Assembly (NCBI GenBank): GCA_009838515.1
Contig: VXRL01000084.1
Coordinates: forward strand, 1-64,000
Direction of reading: 5' to 3'
DNA: 64,000 bases
Source of the DNA: Terriglobia bacterium
GTDB taxonomy: Bacteria; Acidobacteriota; Terriglobia; Bryobacterales; UBA6623
Shown: one piece after another, positions 44,589 to 54,000 of the stretch
Numbering within the stretch: position 1 is the stretch's first letter
Layout: the number at the start of each line of letters is the position of its first letter
Made by a program: the position numbers and the translations under genes
The notes under the pieces: model-generated
What the model saw: the letters and a program-made list of their open reading frames with translations, nothing else
What the model was told of the DNA's origin: nothing
Databases searched by the model: none

Positions 44589-46337
44589 GTGCCCCTGTCC
44601 CGAAGGCAATTCCTGCAACTCGGCGCGGCCGCCGGAACCGCCAAGTGGGCCTCCCTCGGAAGCGGCGGCCTGCTGGGGGCGACTCCGGACGCCGTTCCAG
44701 CCGAACCCTATGGGGTGCGGTTCACAGACATTGCCAAGGACGCCGGCCTGACCGACACGGTCTACTACGGAAGTAGCGAACAGGTGCGCTACATCGTCGA
44801 GGCGAACGGTTGTGGCGTCGCCTTCTACGACTATGACAATGACGGATGGCCAGACATCTTTGTCTTGAACGGAACACGCCTCGATGGGCTTCCGCTCGGG
44901 GCGAAGCCCACGAACCGTCTCTACAAGAACAACCGCGACGGGACCTTCACCGATGTCACCGAGGACGCCGGCTTGGTCCGTTCCGGCTGGGCGAACAGCG
45001 TCTGCATCGGAGACTTTGACAACGACGGCAACGACGATCTCTTCGTCACGTACTGGGGCCAGAACGTGCTATACCGCAACAACGGCGACGGCACCTTCAG
45101 CGATGTCACCGAGGAGGCCGGCTTGGGCGGCTTCCCCGACCGCTGGAACGCCGGCGCGACATTCATCGACTACGACCGCGACGGGCACCTGGACTTGTTC
45201 GTCTCGAACTACGTAGACATCGACCTTGAAAGGGTTCCATTGCCGGGCCAAGGCAACAACTGCGAGTGGAAGGGGGTTCCCGTCTTTTGCGGACCGCGAG
45301 GGATGCCGGGGACGAAGAACTATCTGTACCGCAACAATGGCGACGGCACCTTCACCGATGTGAGCGAGCAGGCGGGGATGCATAATCCGCACGGCTACTA
45401 CGGCATGACCGCGCTGGTGACGGACGTCAATGAGGATGGCTGGCCGGACATCTACGTGGCCTGCGATTCCACTCCGAGCATCCTCTATCGGAACAACCGG
45501 AACGGGACATTCACCGACATCGCGGTCGAGTGCGGCGTTGCCTACAGCGAGGACGGGCGGGAGCAGGCCGGGATGGGCCTTGCAACCGGCGACTATGACG
45601 GGGACGGCAAGCTGGATATCGTCAAGACTCTGTTCGCGGACGAGATGCCCGCGCTGTACAGGAACTTCGGCAACGGGACCTTCGCGGACATGTCCGTCGC
45701 GGCGGGTCTGCACGTCGTGACCCAGCACATCCAGTGGGGCACCGGCCTGGTGGACTTCGATAACGATAGCTGGCCGGACCTCTTCTATTCGGTTGGGAAT
45801 CTGTTCCCCACGGTGGAGCGCTTCAATCCCCGCTATCCGTACCGCGGGCCGCGGTTCCTGTTCCGCAACATGCGAGACGGCTCTTTCGCGAACGTCACGA
45901 ACGAGTGCGGCAGCGGGCTGACCACGCCCCATTCGAGTCGCGGCTGCGCCTTCGGAGACTTCGACAACGACGGAGACATGGACATCTTGGTCATGAACAT
46001 GAACGAGCCGCCATCGCTGATACGGGCGGATGTCTCGACGGGCAATCACTGGCTGAAGGTCAAGCTGTTCGGCGTCGAGTCGAACCGGACGGCAATCGGA
46101 GCCCGGGTCGACGTGCAGGCGGGGGGCAGGACGCAAGCACAGGAGGTTCACAGCCAAACCAGCTATTACTCGGTCAACGACTTTCGCCTCCACTTCGGCC
46201 TCGGCTCGAATTCCAAGGCGGATGAGCTCAGTGTTCGATGGCCGAACGGAAAGCGCGAAACTTTCCGGGATCTTCCTGCGGATCGTCTGCTCCACATCGA
46301 GGAGGGCAGCGGAATCGTTCGTTCGGAGAAGCTGTGA
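44589..46337 (+). CDS. CRTAC1 family protein, copy 3, Tat-exported
   Basis: 582 residues from GTG 44589, two bases after the previous stop. Unlike copies 1 and 2 it carries a twin-arginine-like signal (PLSRRQFLQLGAAAGTAKWA). Six or more DxDxDG loops (FYDYDNDGWPDIFV, DFDNDGNDDLFVTY, DYDRDGHLDLFV, DYDGDGKLDIVK), the cysteine pair CEWKGVPVFCGPRG and the ASPIC end NRTAIGARVDVQAG are present. It is closest to copy 4 across an ankyrin gene, down to identical PHSSRGCAFGDFDNDGDMDI segments. Tat export suggests folding with metal in the cytoplasm. Last gene of the operon from 38.0 kb. Confidence 0.92.
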   Translation: MPLSRRQFLQLGAAAGTAKWASLGSGGLLGATPDAVPAEPYGVRFTDIAKDAGLTDTVYYGSSEQVRYIVEANGCGVAFYDYDNDGWPDIFVLNGTRLDGLPLGAKPTNRLYKNNRDGTFTDVTEDAGLVRSGWANSVCIGDFDNDGNDDLFVTYWGQNVLYRNNGDGTFSDVTEEAGLGGFPDRWNAGATFIDYDRDGHLDLFVSNYVDIDLERVPLPGQGNNCEWKGVPVFCGPRGMPGTKNYLYRNNGDGTFTDVSEQAGMHNPHGYYGMTALVTDVNEDGWPDIYVACDSTPSILYRNNRNGTFTDIAVECGVAYSEDGREQAGMGLATGDYDGDGKLDIVKTLFADEMPALYRNFGNGTFADMSVAAGLHVVTQHIQWGTGLVDFDNDSWPDLFYSVGNLFPTVERFNPRYPYRGPRFLFRNMRDGSFANVTNECGSGLTTPHSSRGCAFGDFDNDGDMDILVMNMNEPPSLIRADVSTGNHWLKVKLFGVESNRTAIGARVDVQAGGRTQAQEVHSQTSYYSVNDFRLHFGLGSNSKADELSVRWPNGKRETFRDLPADRLLHIEEGSGIVRSEKL

Positions 46338-46378
46338 CGGGGGCGTTCCCGACTCCCCTCTCCCCGCCGGACAGACAG

Positions 46379-49039
46379 TCAGGGGCCGCCAGAGAGGAGG
46401 GTTACGATTCTGCGATATCCCTTTGCCTGCGCTAGTGAAATCGCGGTCGCGCCATCGGCAGTCCGCACGTTGGGGTCGGCACCGCGGTCAAGAAGGTACT
46501 CGACGACGAGTGTCTGCCCTCGAGTCGCCGCAACGAGCAATGGCGTAAAGCCCCGCGAATCCGCAGAGCCAATGTTGGCGCCGGCCTCCGAGAGTTTCTG
46601 TACGCCGGCAAGCGTGCCTGATGAGGAGGCCAGCATGAGCGGTGTGACACCATCGGGTCTCCCAAGATTCGGGTCAGCCCCGCCAGCCAGCAGCACTTCA
46701 ATCGTTTCGGCGTGCCCCTCCGCTGCGGCAAACATCAGCGCCGAGCCTCCGTTCGCGTCCACCAGATCGGGGCTCGCGCCATGATCCAACAGGGTCTGGA
46801 CCGCTGTCGAAAACCCTTCGAAGCAAGCCATCATCAATGCGGTTCGACCATCGGGCGTCCGGGCGTCCGGGCGGGCCCCGCTCTCCAGAAGGGCCTCTGC
46901 CGCTTCCCGCCGGTTCTGGCCAGCCGCCAGCATTAGTGCTGTGCCGCCGTCGGGCGTCTCGGCGTTCACGTCCGCGCCCCTAGCAACCAGTTCGGCCACC
47001 GCAGCAGCATGACCGGCAGCCGAGGCCAGCATCAGCGGGGTGTTCCGCTCGGCGTCGCGACCATCCACTTGGGCTCCGGCGTTCACCAGTGCCGCGATTC
47101 GAGCCGCACGACCCGTGGCTGCTACGATCCGGAGCAATTCATCGAGGTCCTCGACCGCCCCGGCACTCTCCAGCAGCAATGCGGCTTCGTCATGGCCGGC
47201 TAGGGCAGCATGCACCAGAGCGGTCCGGCCACGCTCATCAGTCTCGTCAGCTGCCGCGCCGCCCTCGAGAAGGAACCGGATCGCATCCGTCTGTCCGCTG
47301 GCAGCGGCGAGCATCAGGGCCGTCCTGCCGTCGCGCATCTTGGCATGAATGTCGGCACCCGCAGTCGCGAGCACTTCGAGCACAGACACATCGCCCCTGC
47401 TAGCTGCGAGCAGCAACGCGGTGCGCCCGTCAGCGGATCGAAGGCCTAAATCAGTGCTGCCTCCTAACAGCGTGCGGAGCATCGAGCGATCCCCGGACGA
47501 GACGGCGACCATCGTCGCCGTGCTGCCGTCGTCAGCCTGGGCGTCGATGTCCGCGTCCGCTTCGAGCAGGATCCGAACCATCGTCGGCAGACCCTTAGAC
47601 ACAGCAAGGATCAATGGCGTCCTGCCGCCTTCTCCGCGGGCGTTCGGATCGGCGCCCGCCGACAGAAGCGTCTCCACCACCGATGTCTGGCCCTCCCAGG
47701 CGGCCATCAGCAAGGGTGTCCAGCCGACAGGGCTGGCCAGGGCAGTGTCGGCACCCGCTTGGAGGAGCGCCTCCACAACCGTCAGGTGGCCTTCCGTGGA
47801 AGCCAGCATCAAAGCGGTTACCCCTCCCCCCTCTACTGTTCCGCTCTGCACTGCTATGGGTGCGCCCTCCTTGCTCTGCCGGTTGACTTCGGCACCTCCG
47901 GCAATTAGCAGGCGGGCCACGCCTAGGTGGCCATACAAGGCAGAGCTCATGAGCGCTGTCAGCCCGCGGCTGTCGCTGGCGTCGGGATCAGCCCCTCTCG
48001 ACAGCGCGGTCTCGGCTTCGGCGGTCCTTCCGACCCGCGCTGCCAAGAGAAGATCTTCGCTTGGCGTCGAAGCCGCCCCCCGGCGCTTGAGTTCTTTCAC
48101 GACCGCGACACGTCCCATTAGGGCCGCTTGGACGAGGGCCGACTCGTTGAGATTGTCGACAGCGTCGATGGGCGATCCGTGCTCTAGCAGCGCCCGCACG
48201 CTCTCCGCATTCCCGTTCGATGCCGCTAGCATGAGAGCGGTGCGACCGTCGATCGAAGCGGTTCCCACCGTCGACCCAGCCTCGAGCAGGGCCGTAACGA
48301 CCGGAGTCGCCCCCTTGGCCGCCGCGAGCATAAGGGCGGTCACGCGCCCTAACGGGATTTCGATGCCACCGGAGGAGACGCTCGCTCCTTCAGCGCCCCG
48401 GGCATCGAGATCCACGCCAGCCTCAATCAGCGCTTCGACCAACGAGGTATGCCCGCGAAATGCGGCCGCCATCAGCGGCGTTTGCCCGGAGTTGTCCGAA
48501 AGGTTCCCATCGGCACCTGCTTCGATCAGAGTCTCCGTCATGAATCGGTGACCCGTAGCCGCCGCGATTAGGAGAGCGGTCTGGCCCGCGTCGTTCTGGG
48601 CATCGATTTCTGCGGATTCCAATAGAATGCGGACTACCCCCGGCCGAATTTCCGCGACAGCCAGCATCAGCGCGGTCCGGCCTTGGTCATCCTGTACATC
48701 TGGATTGGCACCTGCATCCAGCAGGTGCTGGACGATCTCCGCGCGCCCCTCCGAGGCAGCGGCCATCAAGGCAGTCATGCCGCGGCCGTCCGTACTCCCA
48801 ACGTCCGCCCCTTCGGATAGCAGCGTCCCTACGACTCCGGAATGGCCCTCCAGCGCGGCGACCATCAGAGGCGTCGTTCCGTGATCGTTTCGGGCATCGA
48901 TGTCTGCGCCCTGCTCCAGCAACCGGCGGACGCTCGTGCTGTCCCCTGATTCCGAGGCTCTCAAGAGAGCCACGTCGACTGGGCGCCGTTGCGCGAATGA
49001 AGGCGCTAGGTGCCCTAGCGCCACAATGGCGGCTATCAT
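46379..49039 (-). CDS. Exported ankyrin-repeat protein, about 26 repeats
   Basis: 886 residues. A short signal peptide (MIAAIVALGHLAPSFAQ) is followed by about 26 ankyrin repeats to the last residue (repeat core DGRTALMLAAASG). Repeats beginning at about 22, 326 and 630 lack the DGxTPL turn and instead read ALLRASESGD, LLLAARVGR and LLRIVAATGR, as at the start of an ankyrin domain, so the protein appears to be three blocks of about nine repeats. Two 16-residue loops occur at about 216-231 and 389-406. Ankyrin arrays bind proteins. It is on the opposite strand between CRTAC1 copies 3 and 4, convergent with copy 3. Confidence 0.92.
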   Translation of the reverse strand: MIAAIVALGHLAPSFAQRRPVDVALLRASESGDSTSVRRLLEQGADIDARNDHGTTPLMVAALEGHSGVVGTLLSEGADVGSTDGRGMTALMAAASEGRAEIVQHLLDAGANPDVQDDQGRTALMLAVAEIRPGVVRILLESAEIDAQNDAGQTALLIAAATGHRFMTETLIEAGADGNLSDNSGQTPLMAAAFRGHTSLVEALIEAGVDLDARGAEGASVSSGGIEIPLGRVTALMLAAAKGATPVVTALLEAGSTVGTASIDGRTALMLAASNGNAESVRALLEHGSPIDAVDNLNESALVQAALMGRVAVVKELKRRGAASTPSEDLLLAARVGRTAEAETALSRGADPDASDSRGLTALMSSALYGHLGVARLLIAGGAEVNRQSKEGAPIAVQSGTVEGGGVTALMLASTEGHLTVVEALLQAGADTALASPVGWTPLLMAAWEGQTSVVETLLSAGADPNARGEGGRTPLILAVSKGLPTMVRILLEADADIDAQADDGSTATMVAVSSGDRSMLRTLLGGSTDLGLRSADGRTALLLAASRGDVSVLEVLATAGADIHAKMRDGRTALMLAAASGQTDAIRFLLEGGAAADETDERGRTALVHAALAGHDEAALLLESAGAVEDLDELLRIVAATGRAARIAALVNAGAQVDGRDAERNTPLMLASAAGHAAAVAELVARGADVNAETPDGGTALMLAAGQNRREAAEALLESGARPDARTPDGRTALMMACFEGFSTAVQTLLDHGASPDLVDANGGSALMFAAAEGHAETIEVLLAGGADPNLGRPDGVTPLMLASSSGTLAGVQKLSEAGANIGSADSRGFTPLLVAATRGQTLVVEYLLDRGADPNVRTADGATAISLAQAKGYRRIVTLLSGGP

Positions 49040-49155
49040 GCACAGGCCGCCCCTGCAGATGCGACTACGCGTATGACCCTCCGTTAAGATAAGCCAAGAT
49101 TCTCGCCCGGGATCGCGTCAAATTGCAAGGCCGTCCCGCGCCCTTCCTTCAGACC

Positions 49156-50916
49156 GTGACAAGGCGACGCCTCCTGAAAATGTGTCCATGGGGCGTGGTT
49201 CTTCCCGCAGCCCTGGGCCAGCGCAGAAAGGACGCAGGTACAGCCGAACGGGAATATACAACCGACGGAAACGCCAGTGGGTACCGGGCTCGCTTTCGCG
49301 ACGTCGCGCCGGAGGCGGGACTCAACCGCACGATCTACTACGGCGAGGTCGACACTTCCGACTATATTTCCGAGGCTAACGGATGTGGCGTTGCATTCTA
49401 CGACTTCGACAATGACGGCTGGCTTGACATCCTGCTGCTGAACGGTTCCCGCCGCAGCGGCATTCCCGACGGCGACATTGCCACGAATCGCCTCTACAAG
49501 AACAACCGGGACGGGACATTCACGGACGTCACTCGGGAAGCAGGACTGACGAGAACCGGCTGGGCAAACGGTGTCTGTATCGGCGACTACGACAACGACG
49601 GATTTGATGACCTGTTCATAACGTACCGGGGGAAGAACGTCCTGTATCGCAACAACGGAGACGGTACGTTCACCGACGTGACCGACGCAGCGGGCGTGGG
49701 GGGAGGGCCACAGAACTGGAGCACCGGCTGCGCCTTCCTTGACTACAACCGGGACGGTCACTTGGACCTATTCGTCGCGAACTACATCGGCGACGAGAGT
49801 CTGGCAAACCTGCCTCCAAAGGGCCGCACTACATGGAAGGGCGTGCCGGTCGCCTACGGTCCCCAAGGCTTGGCCAAGGGATCACATGTGCTTTATAGGA
49901 ATAACGGAGACGGCACGTTCACAGACGTTTCGGAAGAGGCGCAGATTCGCGACGTGCTCGGCTACGGATTGACGGCGATGAACACCGACTACAACGAGGA
50001 CGGCTGGCAAGACATCTACCTTGCCTGCGACTCAAGCGCGAGCATTCTGCTGCGCAACAACCGGGACGGCACATTCAGCGATATCGCGACCGAGCGCGGA
50101 CTTGCCTACAGCCCCGACGGCGTGGCCCAAGCGGGCATGGGACTGGCGATTGGGGACTATACGGCCGATGGCAAACTCGACATTCTCAAGACGCACTTCG
50201 CCGACGACATCCCGGGACTGTACCGCAACGACGGGCAAGGATATTTCTCGGACGAGTCGTCCATCGCTGGGCTGCAAGCCAGCACTAGGCACTTGGAGTG
50301 GGGAGCGGGGCTCGTCGACTTTGACAACGACGGTCGCCCCGACCTCTTCTATGTGGCGGGCAGCGTCTATCCGGAAGTTGAGGAAGTCAACCCGGACTAC
50401 CCGTACCGCGGCCCGCGATTCCTCTTTCGGAACGCCGGCAACGGACTGTTCGTGAACGTGACCGAGCAGTGCGGACCCGGGCTGACGGCACCGCACTCCA
50501 GCCGTGGATGCGCCTTCGGCGACTTCGACAACGACGGTGACATGGACATTCTAGTGATGAACATGAACGAGCCGCCGTCGTTGATCCGGTGCGACGTTAA
50601 CTCCGCCAACCACTGGCTGAAGGTAAAGCTGGTCGGCACCAAGTCAAATCGCACGGCGATCGGTGCACGTGTCTATGTTCGTACCGGTCGGCTATTGCAG
50701 GTGCAGGAACTTCACAGCCAAGACAGCTATCTGTCGGTCAACGACTTCCGGCTCCACTTCGGGCTGGGCCAGGCAACCCGCGTTGACTCGATCCGGGTGG
50801 ACTGGCCGAACAGCGAGCCCGAGACCATCGCAAACATAGGGAGCGATCAGCTGATCCATGTCAAGGAGGGCGAGGGGATCGTTCGGACCGAGGCGTTTGG
50901 TCCGAGCGAAGGCTGA
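49156..50916 (+). CDS. CRTAC1 family protein, copy 4, cysteine pair lost
   Basis: 586 residues from GTG 49156, which starts a Tat-like signal (MTRRRLLKMCPWGVVLPAAL); TTG 49123 is an alternative. It is a propeller with DxDxDG loops (FYDFDNDGWLDILL, DYDNDGFDDLFITY) and the ASPIC end NRTAIGARVYVRTG. In the loop where copies 1-3 have C-x-WKG-x4-CGPRG, copy 4 reads RTTWKGVPVAYGPQG: both cysteines are gone, which fits a lost disulfide. Closely related to copy 3, so it is a duplication product separated by the ankyrin gene. Convergent with the TonB-dependent receptor. Confidence 0.92.
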   Translation: MTRRRLLKMCPWGVVLPAALGQRRKDAGTAEREYTTDGNASGYRARFRDVAPEAGLNRTIYYGEVDTSDYISEANGCGVAFYDFDNDGWLDILLLNGSRRSGIPDGDIATNRLYKNNRDGTFTDVTREAGLTRTGWANGVCIGDYDNDGFDDLFITYRGKNVLYRNNGDGTFTDVTDAAGVGGGPQNWSTGCAFLDYNRDGHLDLFVANYIGDESLANLPPKGRTTWKGVPVAYGPQGLAKGSHVLYRNNGDGTFTDVSEEAQIRDVLGYGLTAMNTDYNEDGWQDIYLACDSSASILLRNNRDGTFSDIATERGLAYSPDGVAQAGMGLAIGDYTADGKLDILKTHFADDIPGLYRNDGQGYFSDESSIAGLQASTRHLEWGAGLVDFDNDGRPDLFYVAGSVYPEVEEVNPDYPYRGPRFLFRNAGNGLFVNVTEQCGPGLTAPHSSRGCAFGDFDNDGDMDILVMNMNEPPSLIRCDVNSANHWLKVKLVGTKSNRTAIGARVYVRTGRLLQVQELHSQDSYLSVNDFRLHFGLGQATRVDSIRVDWPNSEPETIANIGSDQLIHVKEGEGIVRTEAFGPSEG

Positions 50917-51020
50917 GCCGCGTCCTGTGCCCGGCCTATGCCGGACCAGATGGCGTTAATGGCCCCCGCAACAGCGGGACGCGAGGGCCGAATCGCTTCC
51001 GTGGCGGCTTTTCCGTTCCG

Positions 51021-54000
51021 TCACCACTCGACGCGCATGCGCAACTGGATCGTCCTCGGGCCCTTGGGCTGTTCTGGCACGATTCTCCCGAATGTCGAAC
51101 TGTTGATGTTGTTGCCGAAGCGACCTGCGATCCAGCGATGCCGGTTCAGGCAATTGAAGCAATCAGCCCCGATTTGGAGCTTGATTTTTTCGGTTGCGAG
51201 CGGAATCCGCTTGACGACGGAAAAGTCCTCGTTCATGTTCGGACACTGCCGCGTCTCTTGGTCGACCTCCGGCGCGTTGCCCTCGACGAAATCCCCCGGG
51301 GGCAACCACGCCTGCGGCCGGTTGGGAGCGACTTGGCTCGGATTGCCCGCGTTCAGGATGAAGTTCCGCGTCGGGTCCCCGAACACCATGTCGCCGCAGC
51401 CGATTGAGCTTCTCCAAGGCACGTCGGGGGCGCGGTCTGCCAAGTTGCGGACGCCTCCGGGGATGCCGACCGAAAGTCCACCACCGGTCGAGATCGGGAA
51501 GCCATTGACATACTCTTGGACACCCGAAATCGTCCACCCGCTCAGCACGTACTGGCTGAAGAGGCTGGTCCCGCCCCACCTCTGGCCGGGCCCGAACGGG
51601 AGATCGTAAGAGTAGTTGAAGACTGCGCGGTGGGTCGTGTCATAACGATTGACCCGCTTGTCCAGCTTGCGGTTGTAGGAATTGCGCGTGTTGCTTCCGA
51701 ACGCGCCAGGCGCCCAGTCGACATCGCCCAATTGCTTGGCGACGGTCCAGTGTCCAAGGAACGAGAGGCCGTTCGAATAGCGCTTCGTCGCCTTCAGCAT
51801 GAACGCGTTGTAGTTCATTCCCGTATTGATCCCGGCATCGTTGGAGATGTTGCCGTACTGGGGGAAGCGCCGCAGAGCGCTGTGCAACGGGAGGCTGTCA
51901 GGAAACTCAGGGTACGGCTTGCCGAAACCCGCGGCGGCGACCGCGGGATCGTTGATGGGCAGGTTGAGCAGCGGGCCTAGGCTCCAATAGTCCGGGTGCA
52001 AGTCGTTGATGCGCTCGTGGTCGGCGTTGTTGCGGCCCATGTTCGAATAGAACGTGGTTTCCAGCACCCAGTCGCCAAACTGGCGCTGGAACCCGCCCGT
52101 GATCATGTACAGCGAGGGAGGCGTCCCAATCGTTTGCGGGTTCATCCAATTCGTGACCGACTGGTTGTTCAGGAAGGCCGGATCAATGAACGGGGGCGTT
52201 CCCAGCTGCGTGGACGGGAAGCCGTTGTCCCACTCGTAGTAAGGCGCGAACGGGCTGACTCGCGGCGGGGGGTTCCCCCGCGCCTCGTGGCCAACCCGAT
52301 TGACAGATCTCACGTTCGTGTTCTGGATGGCCATGTACTGGATGCCGGCACCAGCTCGAAAGACAAGCTTGTCGGTGATCTGGTAGGCCAAGCCGAGCCG
52401 GGGACCGAAATTGCCGTAGGTTGCAGGGCCGACCCGAAGCTTGCCGTTTGCGCCGTCGGCCATACCGTAGAATTCGACCGCACCGGGGTAGTTTCCGCTG
52501 ATGCCGGGATTCGCGAGCGAAGGGTCGAAACCGGAGAACTGCCCCCGGTTCTCCTTGAATGGCATCTGCAGGTCCCAGCGCAGGCCGATGTTCAGGGTCA
52601 GCCGAGGCAGGACCTTCCAGTCGTCCTGCAAGTACACGGCATGGTATGCCTCCCGCTCTTCCAGCGCGAGGCCCGCAGCCGTTCCGACAAAGTTCGGCAA
52701 GCCGAGGTAGAAGTCGGCCAGATGAAATCCGCCCGAGCCGTCTGTGTCCTTGGTCTCGCTGCCGAGGTTCCCTTCCGAGACGCCAAACAGGTAGGTGCCG
52801 GCCGAGCCCACGGTCAGGCCCCCTGCGAAGCCGCCTTGGTTATGCCGGTTGACGCGCCAGAGCTGGCCCTGGTAACCGAACTTGATGGTGTGCCGACCCT
52901 TGTTCCAGAGAGTGCTGTAGGCCCAGTTCGGGATCAACTTCGACTCCCTGTTCGAGGGCGGATTCGCACAGATCGAGACGCCGAAGCTGGACGCCCGCGC
53001 GAGCTGGATCCAAGGACATTCGTTGCTCGGCATGCCGGTCAGGCCGAACTGGTTCGACAGCCCCTGGCCGAAGTTGTTCTGCTCTCGGCCGTTCTCTTGG
53101 AAGTTGAACCCGAATAGGATCTGATGCACCACGCTCGGGCTCTGCACCCACGAGTAGTCGGCCCGCACGCGCTGGAACGAATTGAATGTCGTTCTTCCGA
53201 AAGATTCGTCCAAGATTCCGCCGGGATCGGTCTCGACCCGCGGCGCTGTGCCGTACATGTAGAAGGCCGAGATGCGGTGGGCTGAGTTGAACTGGTGATC
53301 GATCTTGGTCGTCATGTCCCATGGATTGAACGTGCTCGAGACCGCGCCGATGTGGTTCAACTCGGGAGTGTCGCGTGCGGCCGGAATGGGCAGCAGCTGC
53401 ATAACGTTTGCAGTTACCCGGCTCTGCCTCGTCATAGGGATCTGATTGTTGACGAAGGGCCGAAACCGCACCTGATTGTCAGCATCCCTGTACTGGTCCT
53501 TCCGGTCGAAGATCTGGTTCAGGTCGGGGTGCGAGAAGTCCCCGGCGCGCATCGCGGAGGTGGGCAGGGTCAAGAAATTGGTCGCGCGGCCAGTGGCGCT
53601 CTGCCGGTAGTAGGCCAGAGTCGACCAGAAAAACGTCTTGTTGCGCCCATCGTAGAGTTTGGGGATAACGACTGGGCCTCCCCCGGCAATCCCGAATTCG
53701 TTGTTGCGGCTGTTCTCCCGCTCGGCCGCCTGCCACGGGCGGGCGTTCAGGAACGAGTTGTTGTGGAAGTTCCAAACAGAGCCGTGCAGGTCGTTGTTGC
53801 CAGACTTGGTCGCGTACGTGATCAACCCGCCACTGCTGCGCCCATACTCGGCGTTCATGTTGCTCAGCAGCAGCTTGTATTCCCCGATCGCTTCCACGCT
53901 GGGCTCGGTGCCCGTCGCCCTCTCGCCCACCCCGTCGTTCGAGGTTTCCGTCGATAGGCCGTCGAGCATGATGACCGTGTTGAGCGTTCGCGACCCGGCG

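Noticed and set aside
47349..48551. 400-codon open frame on the plus strand
   Set aside because: It is a low-complexity Ser/Ala/Pro shadow of the ankyrin repeats on the minus strand.
46379..49039. Repeat array that could be read as a CRISPR or tandem DNA repeat
   Set aside because: The periodicity is about 99 bases with conserved protein pattern and variable DNA, which is what ankyrin repeats give.
50883..50905. 7-bp stem TCGGACC/GGTCCGA as a transcription terminator
   Set aside because: It lies inside the end of CRTAC1 copy 4 and no T-run follows; the weaker CCGGC/GCCGG hairpin at 50931-50944 lacks one too.
51996..53117. 373-codon plus-strand frame opposite the TonB-dependent receptor
   Set aside because: No recognisable domain, no promoter or ribosome site, and it lies wholly inside a well-supported gene.
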